From Gammaproteobacteria bacterium (GTDB taxonomy: Bacteria; Pseudomonadota; Gammaproteobacteria; Burkholderiales; Gallionellaceae), in assembly GCA_018820925.1 (NCBI GenBank), contig JAHJNJ010000006.1, positions 1 to 57,482 of the forward strand: a stretch of DNA of 57,482 nucleotides, read 5' to 3'. The first letter of the stretch is position 1. The number at the start of each line of letters is the position of its first letter. Position numbers and translations under genes: made by a program. Below, piece by piece: positions 31,894 to 40,231 of this stretch. Below the pieces are notes generated by a model, which saw only the letters and a program-made list of their open reading frames with translations, was not told the DNA's origin and searched no databases.

Positions 31894-34743
31894 ATGAGCA
31901 TCAAGCGAATCAAGTCATTGCTGGACAGGCTGAACGATCATTGTGCCAATACGCTGGACGCGGCAGCCGGATTTGCCAGCGGCCGCACGCACTACGAGGT
32001 TTCGATCGAGCACATGCTGATCAAGTTGCTGGAAGACGGCAGCGGCGATCTGGCGCGAATTTTCCGGGCTTTCGATATCGACGCGGATGCGCTGTGGCAG
32101 GGCATGTTGCAGCATCTGGCAAAGAATCGCTCCGGCAACGCCGGCAAACCCAGCTTTTCGCCTTTCATGGTGCAATGGTTCGAGCAAGCGTGGATCAATG
32201 CCAGCCTGTATTACGGCCATGATCATATCCGTTCCGGCGTGCTGTTCGATGCCTTGCTGGAGATAAAAGACCGCTTGCCCGGCGGACACTTCTCGCAACT
32301 GGATGGCATTTCCCAGGAAATACTGCGTCAGGAATTCAAAGCCATTACCGAGGGTTCGGTAGAAAGCATTACCTCTGCAAAATCAACCGCCGCAAACGAA
32401 AGCGCCGGGCGACCCGGCGCTGCAATTTCCGCCACACCGGACGGCGGTGCGCTGGCTCAATTCACTATTGATGTTACTGCACGGGCACGCGCCGGAGAGA
32501 TCGATCCGGTATTCGGGCGTGACAACGAGATTCGACAAATGGTCGATATCCTCAGTCGCCGTCGCAAGAACAATCCCATCCTGGTAGGCGAACCCGGCGT
32601 GGGAAAAACGGCTCTGGTTGAAGGTTTGGCACTGCGCATGGTGGAAGGAAAAGTCCCCGAGGAGCTGCTGAATGTAAGCCTGAATATCCTCGATCTTGGC
32701 CTGCTGCAGGCAGGCGCCGGGGTAAAGGGGGAATTTGAAAAACGGCTCAAGCAGGTGATCGACGAAGTCAAAATGTCGCCTGTGCCCATCATTCTGTTTA
32801 TCGACGAGGCTCACACCCTGATCGGTGCAGGCGGCGATGCGGGTGGCAGCGATGCCGCCAATTTGCTCAAGCCCGCCCTTGCCCGCGGCGAGTTGCGCAC
32901 CATTGCCGCGACCACCTGGTCGGAATATAAAAAGTATTTTGAGCGCGATGCCGCCTTGGCGCGACGCTTCCAGCTCGTCAAAGTGGAAGAGCCGGATATC
33001 GCTACCGCAATCACCATGCTGTCCGGCCTTAAGGCTTTTTACCAGAATCATCACCGGGTGCTGATCACCGACGAAGCCATCAAGGCCGCAGTAGAGCTTT
33101 CCAGCCGCTACATCAACGGACGGCAACTGCCGGACAAGGCGATTGACCTGCTCGACACGGCGGCAGCCCGCGTGCGCATGGGGCAGGCTACGCCACCGGC
33201 AGTGGTCGAAATTGCCGAGGCTGAATTGGCCCATATCGCAAGGCGTTTGGCACATCTTGAGGAAGAGGGCGAACAGGGATTGACGACGCCGGACGCGCTC
33301 ATCGAAGAATTGAATGTCGAGATGGCACGCTTGCAATCAGAGCTGGTCGAGGCGCGTTTGCAGTGGCAGATCGAGCTGGCACTGGTGCAGAAGTTGCAGG
33401 AGCAGCGCCCCGCTTTTCAGGAAGGCACTGCGGACAAAAATGCCCAGCGTCGGGAAGTGACTCCGGAAATGCGCAGCAACCTGGCTGCGGCACGCGGCGA
33501 GCTCAAGGCCAATCAGGGCAAGTCACCGTATGTGTACAGCGAAGTGGATGCCGGCGTGGTCGCCTCGGTGGTTTCGGACTGGACCGGCGTGCCGGTAGGC
33601 AGCATGGTCAGTGATCTCGCCATCGCATTGCTGGAGTTCGACGACAAATTGACTGGCCGCGTTGTGGGGCAAGACCAGGCGGTTGCCAAGATCGGCAAGA
33701 CCCTGCGCGCTCGCGCTGCGGGACTGACACGCAGCGATTCGCCTCTGGGCGTGTTCCTGCTGGCGGGCCCGAGCGGTGTCGGCAAAACGGAAACTGCCCG
33801 CGCCATCGCCGAGTACCTCTTCGGCGGTGAACGTTTCCTCATCAGCATCAATATGAGCGAATACCAGGAAGCGCATACCGTCTCCCAGCTTAAAGGCTCG
33901 CCGCCCGGTTACGTGGGCTACGGCGAAGGCGGCGTGCTGACCGAAGCGGTGCGCCAACGTCCTTACTCAGTCGTGTTGCTGGACGAGATCGAAAAAGCGC
34001 ATCCGGATGTGGCTGCCATGTTCTACCAGGTGTTCGATCGCGGTTTCATGCGCGATGGCGAAGGCCGCGAAATCGACTTCACCAATTCCGTCATCATCAT
34101 GACCAGCAATTTGGGCGCAGACCGCATCATGGATCTCTGGCAGAGCCACATGGCGCCTGCTGACGGGGATGTTGTCGCACCGGCAGCGGAAGCGCCTGCG
34201 AAGGCAAAAAAAGGCGCCAAAGCCAAGGCCGCCGAAGCGGGAAAAACCGCGCCGGAATCGGTTGTTGCAGCGAATGAAAAACCGGCGCTTTCCATCGACA
34301 AAATTGAGGCCGAGATTCAACCGGAATTGCTGCAATTCTTCCCGCAGGCATTGCTCGCCCGTATGCAGGTCATTCCTTTCCTTCCCCTGGATCGGGAAGC
34401 GCTCAAACTAATCGTCTCGCTCAAGCTGGACAAGGTTGCGCAACGTCTACAGGAGACGCACAAAATGCAAATGCGCTGCCAGCCCGCCGTGATCGAACAC
34501 TTGGCCGATCTTTGCCAGCGCCCGGAACTGGGTGCGCGCCATGTCGATGCACTGATAGATCGTCAACTCCTGCCCAATGTTGCGCGCACATTATTGGGCT
34601 TCATGGTCGATGACAACGTGCCGGACATACTCAGTCTGGTCATGGATGAGAACAAGCAGATCGCCTGCGATTTTTTCGATCTTGCGGATGGCGCTGCGGG
34701 GAGTGAGCCCACTGCGCAATCGGGACAGGTGGCTACTGCATGA
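31894..34743 (+). CDS. tssH: T6SS sheath-recycling AAA+ ATPase TssH (ClpV)
   Basis: This hexameric unfoldase disassembles the contracted TssBC sheath. The 949-residue form starting at 31894 (AAGGAAAC upstream) is preferred to an ATG at 31867 with a weak site. Domains: an N-terminal Clp repeat domain (about 1-150), AAA1 with GEPGVGKTALVEG near residue 235, a coiled middle domain (about 430-560), and AAA2 with GPSGVGKTETARA near 630. Between AAA2 motifs, at about 752-800, lies an unusual Ala/Lys/Pro-rich insert (EAPAKAKKGAKAKAAEAGK) not typical of ClpV proteins. Confidence 0.93.
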   Translation: MSIKRIKSLLDRLNDHCANTLDAAAGFASGRTHYEVSIEHMLIKLLEDGSGDLARIFRAFDIDADALWQGMLQHLAKNRSGNAGKPSFSPFMVQWFEQAWINASLYYGHDHIRSGVLFDALLEIKDRLPGGHFSQLDGISQEILRQEFKAITEGSVESITSAKSTAANESAGRPGAAISATPDGGALAQFTIDVTARARAGEIDPVFGRDNEIRQMVDILSRRRKNNPILVGEPGVGKTALVEGLALRMVEGKVPEELLNVSLNILDLGLLQAGAGVKGEFEKRLKQVIDEVKMSPVPIILFIDEAHTLIGAGGDAGGSDAANLLKPALARGELRTIAATTWSEYKKYFERDAALARRFQLVKVEEPDIATAITMLSGLKAFYQNHHRVLITDEAIKAAVELSSRYINGRQLPDKAIDLLDTAAARVRMGQATPPAVVEIAEAELAHIARRLAHLEEEGEQGLTTPDALIEELNVEMARLQSELVEARLQWQIELALVQKLQEQRPAFQEGTADKNAQRREVTPEMRSNLAAARGELKANQGKSPYVYSEVDAGVVASVVSDWTGVPVGSMVSDLAIALLEFDDKLTGRVVGQDQAVAKIGKTLRARAAGLTRSDSPLGVFLLAGPSGVGKTETARAIAEYLFGGERFLISINMSEYQEAHTVSQLKGSPPGYVGYGEGGVLTEAVRQRPYSVVLLDEIEKAHPDVAAMFYQVFDRGFMRDGEGREIDFTNSVIIMTSNLGADRIMDLWQSHMAPADGDVVAPAAEAPAKAKKGAKAKAAEAGKTAPESVVAANEKPALSIDKIEAEIQPELLQFFPQALLARMQVIPFLPLDREALKLIVSLKLDKVAQRLQETHKMQMRCQPAVIEHLADLCQRPELGARHVDALIDRQLLPNVARTLLGFMVDDNVPDILSLVMDENKQIACDFFDLADGAAGSEPTAQSGQVATA

Positions 34744-34939
34744 TGAAATTTTGCCCGGGGCGGCAATGCGCACTGTCGCAAAAAATCAATGTTGGTATTG
34801 ATTCGGATGGAAATTTTTCTTTTTGGAAAGCGCAAAGATATATATCGCGGGCAAAAAGGTATAGGCCAAATGGCATATATGCATGAGGGTTTGATCATGA
34901 GACTATCCGGCGCATTTTATATTTTCAAAACAAAAATAC

Positions 34940-34973
34940 AGGGCCATGGAAAATCGGATTTGGCCCTTTTTTT
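34940..34973 (+). terminator. Rho-independent terminator after tssEFGH
   Basis: GGGCCA (34941-34946) pairs with TGGCCC (34961-34966) around a 14-base loop and is followed by seven T. It sits about 200 bases past tssH, splitting the core cluster into tssEFGH and a unit starting at vgrG2. The rest of 34744-35096 shows no gene; an 85-codon frame here has no family or ribosome-site support. Confidence 0.6.
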
Positions 34974-35047
34974 GTTTGAAAGAATTGTGGTGCGACTAAT
35001 TCCATTCAGCGAGTCGGCTGGTGTTTCAGTACCTGTACCAAAATAAT

Positions 35048-35064
35048 TCCTGAATTTTTCAGGA
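35048..35064 (+). promoter_or_regulatory. Hairpin just upstream of vgrG2
   Basis: TCCTGAA, loop TTT, TTCAGGA (7-bp perfect stem) is followed by TTGTTTTTG and lies 33 bases before the vgrG2 ATG. It could be a second weak terminator, a 5' leader stem or an operator. The vgrG2 promoter should lie between 34974 and 35096, but no clear -35/-10 pair was recognised. Confidence 0.4.
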
Positions 35065-35096
35065 TTGTTTTTGAAATACAAACGTGGACCAAGACT

Positions 35097-37154
35097 ATGG
35101 CGCAAAACACACATTTTCTGTTTGAAGTGGCCGATCAGCCCAAGGGTGCCTTCAAGGTCATTCACTGGCAAGGCAACGAGGGAATTTCCAGCAGCTACCG
35201 CTATACCCTGAGTCTCTCTGCCAGCGGCGGAGTGGAAGAAGCAAAAGTACTCGGCAAGGATGCCACGCTGAGTATCGACTGGGACGGTGAAATTCGCCCG
35301 ATTCATGGTTATGTGAGTGAAATATCGCACCTTGGCGCGCTGGTTTCCGACAATGCCGAAGAGTACCAGGTGGTGATCGAATCGGCGCTGTCCAAACTGA
35401 ACCTGACGCGCCAGAACCGTGTGTTCCTGAATCTGGATATCAAAGGCGTGCTGGAGCAAGTGCTGCTGAGCGCGGGTTTGACTGCGGACAGTTTCAAATT
35501 CGATCTGAAAAGCACCTACCCCGTGCGCGAATACGTCGCGCAGTACAACGAAACGGACTTCAATTTTTTCCAGCGCCTGCTGGAGCACGCCGGTCTTTTC
35601 TATAACTTCGTGCAGCAGGAAAAGCAGGCCTTGTTGGTCATTCAGGATGATTCTTCCGTATTGCCCAAAATGGCCGGCGGCGGTGCGCTTTCCTACAAAC
35701 TTACTACCGGACAGGTCGAGGAGGCCGAAGCGGTGCAGGTCTTGCAGCAAGGCCATTTTTATTTGACCAAAAACGTAAAGCGCAAAGATCACAACTACCG
35801 CACACCCGAAACTACCCTGCTGTGCGAGGCCTCCACATGCAGCAAGACTCCCGCTGCGGGAACTGACTACGCCTACGGCGAACGCGCGGTGACGCTGGAA
35901 GAAGGCGAACAGCTTGCCCGCCGCCGACAGGAAGTGCTCGACTGGCAGCGCGGTGTTTTTGTTGCAGAAACGAATTGCCGAGGGATAACGGCGGGTACCA
36001 CGCTCACAATCGGCGAACATCCGCAGGACGACAATAACGGCGACTTTCTGGTGCTGTCCGTGCTGCACCAGGGCGATCAATCGCAAGCCTTTGCCTTTGG
36101 CGGCGCCCAGTCGGCAGCCGCAACCGCGAAGACTTACCGCAACGAATTGAGCCTGATCAAGAAAGACATTCCCTACCGCACACCGGTTGATACCAGCCGC
36201 ATTCCGCAAGTACACGGCGTCCTCACCGCCAAAATCGAAACCACCGGCGGCGATTACGCCTATCTCGACGATCAGGGCCGCTATCGTCTGAAAAATTTGT
36301 TTGATGTATCGGACGCCAAGGCAGGCGAAGCCAGCCATCCGGTGCGCATGATGCAGCCCTCTGCCGGTTCCAACTACGGTGTGCATTTTCCGCTGCATGC
36401 GGGCACCGAGGTGCTCGTTGCCTGCATGAACGGCGATCCGGACCGTCCCATCATTCTGGGTTCGGTTGCCAACCCCGCCACACAAAGCCCGGTTACCAGC
36501 GCCAACGCCAGCCAGCATACGGTGCGAACCTTTGCGGGCAATGAGTTGCTGATGGATGACCTGGAGAACAGCGAGAAAATCAATCTCCACACCCGGGATC
36601 AAAAAAACTTTCTCAGCCTGGATGCCAACAGCGACGGCAATCTGGTGGCGTTGCGCACCGAAGAGGGACGCGCCGAGTTTTACGCCAAGAAGACCATGAG
36701 CTTCGAGTCCGGCGACACATTCACTTTGCTCAGCGGCAATGACCAGACGATTACCGTGGAAAACAAGCACAGCTTGCAGACGAATAAAAAAGACATTGCA
36801 TTTTCGGCCGCCACCGACATCGCATTGACGGCGAAGCAGAACATCAAGCTCAGTGCCGAGGATAAGGATATCTCCCTGACCTCGGGCCAGGATTTGATCA
36901 TCGAGGCAGGCAAGACCCTGTCGGTGCGGGTGATGGACGGCGACAGCACAATGACCGTGGATCAGGGCCAGTTATCGATCGAGGCTGCGCAAGACATCAC
37001 GATACTCGGCCAGGGCGGCGGTCCAATCCAGATCAGCCAGGGCGGCGGGACCATTGAGATTTCCACGGGAGGCGATTTGACCATCAATGCTTCCTCGGTC
37101 GAAATCAGCGGTTCCAGCGTGAGCATTCAAGGGCAGCAGGTTGGGGTCGCTTGA
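35097..37154 (+). CDS. vgrG: VgrG2 spike protein
   Basis: This 685-residue T6SS spike protein is encoded inside the core cluster. It has a gp27-like base (about residues 1-340), a gp5 OB fold with NGDPDRPIILGSVANPATQS near 445-464, and a beta-helix needle (about 500-685) rich in IEISTGGDLTINASSVEI-type repeats. Unlike VgrG1 there is no extra C-terminal domain, so it is probably structural or carries cargo through PAAR. It shows only family-level similarity to VgrG1. It heads the second core transcription unit. Confidence 0.94.
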   Translation: MAQNTHFLFEVADQPKGAFKVIHWQGNEGISSSYRYTLSLSASGGVEEAKVLGKDATLSIDWDGEIRPIHGYVSEISHLGALVSDNAEEYQVVIESALSKLNLTRQNRVFLNLDIKGVLEQVLLSAGLTADSFKFDLKSTYPVREYVAQYNETDFNFFQRLLEHAGLFYNFVQQEKQALLVIQDDSSVLPKMAGGGALSYKLTTGQVEEAEAVQVLQQGHFYLTKNVKRKDHNYRTPETTLLCEASTCSKTPAAGTDYAYGERAVTLEEGEQLARRRQEVLDWQRGVFVAETNCRGITAGTTLTIGEHPQDDNNGDFLVLSVLHQGDQSQAFAFGGAQSAAATAKTYRNELSLIKKDIPYRTPVDTSRIPQVHGVLTAKIETTGGDYAYLDDQGRYRLKNLFDVSDAKAGEASHPVRMMQPSAGSNYGVHFPLHAGTEVLVACMNGDPDRPIILGSVANPATQSPVTSANASQHTVRTFAGNELLMDDLENSEKINLHTRDQKNFLSLDANSDGNLVALRTEEGRAEFYAKKTMSFESGDTFTLLSGNDQTITVENKHSLQTNKKDIAFSAATDIALTAKQNIKLSAEDKDISLTSGQDLIIEAGKTLSVRVMDGDSTMTVDQGQLSIEAAQDITILGQGGGPIQISQGGGTIEISTGGDLTINASSVEISGSSVSIQGQQVGVA

Positions 37155-37257
37155 TCCGGGGCTGGAAATTATTGGAAGCGAATTGCCAGACTGTTGCAGG
37201 AAGCGAAACGGTTATGGTTTTGAGTACGTTAGATACTATGGAATGAGGAGCGAACGA

Positions 37258-37734
37258 ATGAACAGGTTTATGCAAAACAATTTGAACGTGTTGGCCGGGG
37301 CGATGCTGTTACTGGTCTTGTCCGGTTGCGGGAACATGGTAAAGGTGAGCGCAACGTCCGACAGGCGCCTGAACAATTCCGGTTCGGAATCGGCTTTGCC
37401 CGTCGTGGTGCGCGTTTACCAGTTGAGCGATGACGCCGCCTTCAAGAGCGCGGCCTTCCGCGACTTGTGGAAACGCGATGCCGAAGTGCTCGGAAGTGCG
37501 ATGCTGTCGAGCAAGGAAATACTCATGCGGCCGGATTCGACAGAAAAGATTTCCGTCCCGCTGGATGAAAAAACAAAGTTTGTGGCCGGTTTTGCACTCT
37601 ACAGAAATCCCGATGCAGTGAAGTGGCGTTTCATCGAGCCTGTATCGACCAACTTCATTGCCAACGGTTGGCACAAATTATTTCCGGTAAGTATCTCGCT
37701 GCGCTTGGGCCAGAGCAAAATCGAACAAGATTGA
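37258..37734 (+). CDS. tssJ: T6SS outer-membrane lipoprotein TssJ
   Basis: This 158-residue lipoprotein anchors the TssLM complex to the outer membrane. The N-terminal signal MQNNLNVLAGAMLLLVLSGC ends in the lipobox LSGC. The mature transthyretin-like fold includes VVVRVYQLSDDAAFKSAAF (about residues 45-63) and the loop FALYRNPDA that contacts TssM. The start at 37258 has GAGGAGCG upstream; longer in-frame reading back to 37141 would overlap vgrG2 and lacks a signal peptide. Confidence 0.93.
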   Translation: MNRFMQNNLNVLAGAMLLLVLSGCGNMVKVSATSDRRLNNSGSESALPVVVRVYQLSDDAAFKSAAFRDLWKRDAEVLGSAMLSSKEILMRPDSTEKISVPLDEKTKFVAGFALYRNPDAVKWRFIEPVSTNFIANGWHKLFPVSISLRLGQSKIEQD

Positions 37735-37765
37735 AATCGTAAACTGAGTCTGGGGGCGGCACGCT

Positions 37766-39100
37766 ATGAAGTCTTTGAAACAAGTCGTTTGGTCCGAGGG
37801 CATGTTGCTCGGGCAGCAGCATTTTCAGCTATGGGATGATTACATTCATGCACACCAGGATTTTCAGCGCGAGATATATGCGCCGCTTGGCTGGGGAGTG
37901 GTCAGGGCCGTTATTGACGAGGATTCGTTGCAGAATGGACAGTTCCAGCTGAATGACTATGCAATCGTTTTTCCGGATGGAACGTTCGTTCAATACGATT
38001 CGGATCAGGCAGCGCTGAGTTGCAAGCTGAAGGCCGATGTACATGGCCAGGCCAGTGTGTATCTGGGTGTGCCTTCCAACCAGGCGGTGTCGGGCATTTC
38101 CGGCTATCGCGATAACACGCAATTGCCGGGAAATGTCGGTCGTTATACCCAAGCCATTGATCGCTTCGATTCCACACGCTCGCGCGAGGTTTTGCTGTCC
38201 ACGCCCAACCTGCATTTGCTGACCGACGACAGTTCGCGTGATGCATTTGTTTCTTTCAAGCTGGCAGACCTGGTTTCCGAGGGGAATGAGAAATTCCGCA
38301 TCTCAACGGAATATATTCCGCCTGTAGTGCATATCAAGTCAGCGCCCGCGATACTCTCCATCCTCGACCGGCTGCTCGATGTCATACGGGCAAAAATACG
38401 CGCGTTGACCGAACGCCGCCGCCAGCGCAGCGAGAATGTCGCGGAATTCAGCAATGCCGATGTGGCCCATTTCTGGTTGTTGAACAATCTCAATATGGCC
38501 GTGCCCGAGCTGAACTTTTTGCGCGCCCAGCCACTGCAGCATCCGGAACGTTTGTTCCTGACACTGAGCCGTCTGGCCGGTGCTTTGTCCACGTTCTCGC
38601 TCACCTGCAGCGTCGAGAGTCTGCCCCGGTATTCGCACGGGGAACTGGGAACGGTATTCGGGTCGCTGGAGTCGACTCTGCGCGACCTGATCGATACCGT
38701 TATTCCATCCAACTTCTCCACCATACAGTTGAAACGCGAAGCCGAGTCGCTGTACTCGGCGACCCAGTTCGATATGCAAGTGCTCGATTCGGGCGTTTTC
38801 TATCTGGGCGTCAAGCTGGAAAACAAGGATACGAACTGGATGGAGCGGTTCGAGAAACTGGCCAAGCTGGGCTCGCGCGATTCCATAGAAATGATCGTGG
38901 GTTCGGCACTGCCGGGTATACAAATTCGCCACCAGCACAGGCCGCCCGCCCAGGTGCCCATCCGCAGCCACTATGAGTATTTCCGCATCGATGGACGCGG
39001 AGAGTTCTGGGATGCCGTCATCAGTGCGCGATCCATCGCCGTGTATGTGCCACAAATGTTTGACGGTGCGTTGATCGAATTGTTATGCACACAGGAATGA
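37766..39100 (+). CDS. tssK: T6SS baseplate adaptor TssK
   Basis: This 444-residue trimeric adaptor links the baseplate to the TssLM membrane complex. The N-terminal VVWSEGMLLGQQHFQLWDDY is the family signature. The C-terminal domain (about residues 320-444) contains the receptor-binding region, with the conserved LPGIQIRHQHRPPAQVPIR. It lies between tssJ and tssL with gaps of 31 and 4 bases, the standard JKL order. Confidence 0.95.
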   Translation: MKSLKQVVWSEGMLLGQQHFQLWDDYIHAHQDFQREIYAPLGWGVVRAVIDEDSLQNGQFQLNDYAIVFPDGTFVQYDSDQAALSCKLKADVHGQASVYLGVPSNQAVSGISGYRDNTQLPGNVGRYTQAIDRFDSTRSREVLLSTPNLHLLTDDSSRDAFVSFKLADLVSEGNEKFRISTEYIPPVVHIKSAPAILSILDRLLDVIRAKIRALTERRRQRSENVAEFSNADVAHFWLLNNLNMAVPELNFLRAQPLQHPERLFLTLSRLAGALSTFSLTCSVESLPRYSHGELGTVFGSLESTLRDLIDTVIPSNFSTIQLKREAESLYSATQFDMQVLDSGVFYLGVKLENKDTNWMERFEKLAKLGSRDSIEMIVGSALPGIQIRHQHRPPAQVPIRSHYEYFRIDGRGEFWDAVISARSIAVYVPQMFDGALIELLCTQE

Positions 39101-39104
39101 AATA

Positions 39105-40046
39105 ATGGCCGCAAGTAAAGAACAAGTCGTCAAGCCGGACAATTTGCTGCTTGAAAACAGCATGAGCATTTTGCATTTGATCCTGCCATTGCTCGGCGAA
39201 GACCGGGGTGCCGGTACAGCGCAGGATTTGCGCGAAAAATTGATCCAGGGCTTCGATGTTTTCGAAAAACGCAGTTTTGAATCGCAACTTGATACGGGTT
39301 CCGTCAGCGATGTGAAATATGCCCTGGCAGCTTTTGTGGACGAGAAGGTCATGAGTTCGGCCTGGCCGCACAAGCTGTCCTGGATGGGGAAGCCGCTGCA
39401 ACTCGAGTATTTCGGCGACAATCTGGGCGGCGAAGGTTTTTTCCAGAAACTGGCCAAATTGCGGCAGAGCGGAAACCGCAACATCGATGCCCTTGAGGTC
39501 TACTACCTCTGCCTGCAGTTGGGGTTCGAGGGTATGTACCGATTGCGCGGCCTTGAACAATTGCAGGCATTGCAAGTGGATTTGCGCACGCAAATCGCGG
39601 ATTGCCGCAATCGCGTACCGCGCACTTTATCGCCGCATGGGGTAGCTGGGGGTACATTTTTGGACAAGGTTCAGCGCGAAGTACCCTATTGGGTAATTGC
39701 TGTGACGAGCTTGTCGCTGATATTTCTTTCGTATCTGGTATTCATATTCCTGCTCAGCAACAGGGCGGATACCATTCATGAAATATTGCAGGATGACAGT
39801 CAGCGTATTCAGGCAAATCTGGACAGAGACATGAGCCAGGCGCAACTCGCCAAAGTTCCGACAGCGCCTTTGCCTGTAGTAGAAACCCCGGCCAAGATAG
39901 AACCTCTTTCCATGGTCACGGCAAAGGTCACGGTTCCTTCACCCCAAACCCAACCCAAACGTAAGCGCAAACCCAAGCCGAAGCCGGCCCCGCCGCCAGA
40001 ACAAAAGACCAGGATACCGGTTAACTTGAACGGAGGGAGTTATTGA
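39105..40046 (+). CDS. tssL: T6SS inner-membrane protein TssL (DotU-type)
   Basis: This 313-residue TssL has a cytoplasmic DotU domain at about residues 10-175 (ALAAFVDEKVMSSAWP; YYLCLQLGFEGMYR) and one transmembrane helix at about 194-218. The periplasmic tail of about 95 residues ends in a Pro/Lys/Arg-rich stretch (KRKRKPKPKPAPPPEQK). There is no OmpA-like peptidoglycan-binding domain, so wall anchoring must come from elsewhere or from the basic tail. The gene is followed by a 185-base gap holding an inverted-repeat element. Confidence 0.93.
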   Translation: MAASKEQVVKPDNLLLENSMSILHLILPLLGEDRGAGTAQDLREKLIQGFDVFEKRSFESQLDTGSVSDVKYALAAFVDEKVMSSAWPHKLSWMGKPLQLEYFGDNLGGEGFFQKLAKLRQSGNRNIDALEVYYLCLQLGFEGMYRLRGLEQLQALQVDLRTQIADCRNRVPRTLSPHGVAGGTFLDKVQREVPYWVIAVTSLSLIFLSYLVFIFLLSNRADTIHEILQDDSQRIQANLDRDMSQAQLAKVPTAPLPVVETPAKIEPLSMVTAKVTVPSPQTQPKRKRKPKPKPAPPPEQKTRIPVNLNGGSY

Positions 40047-40080
40047 TGGCGCTCTTACCGTGTTTATTCGCCAGTTCTAA

Positions 40081-40191
40081 GGAAGGTCTGATTAAGTCCT
40101 CTTTCGTCATTCCGGCGAAGGCCGGAATCCGGTGTTTTCAATGTACTGGACACCGGCCTTCGCCGGTGTGACGGACTTAATCAGACTTTCC
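40081..40191. repeat. 111-bp inverted-repeat element (MITE-like) between tssL and tssM
   Basis: Terminal arms of 19 bases (GGAAGGTCTGATTAAGTCC at 40081-40099 and its near-perfect complement at 40173-40191) enclose nested palindromes made of CCGGCGAAGGCCGG-type sequence. The whole can fold into a long hairpin. A related single arm occurs at 7630-7649. It lies within the T6SS operon and could weaken or tune expression of tssM and downstream genes. Confidence 0.7.
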
Positions 40192-40231
40192 CTAAAGTTA
40201 ATCAAGCTCACAATATTAAGGATTCAAGCAA

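Noticed and set aside
34789-35046. 85-codon plus frame in the tssH-vgrG2 spacer
   Set aside because: It runs through a rho-independent terminator, has no ribosome site and no recognisable family.
34917-36770. 617-codon minus-strand frame opposite vgrG2
   Set aside because: A shadow frame: it starts in the spacer and covers the coding strand of a clear VgrG.
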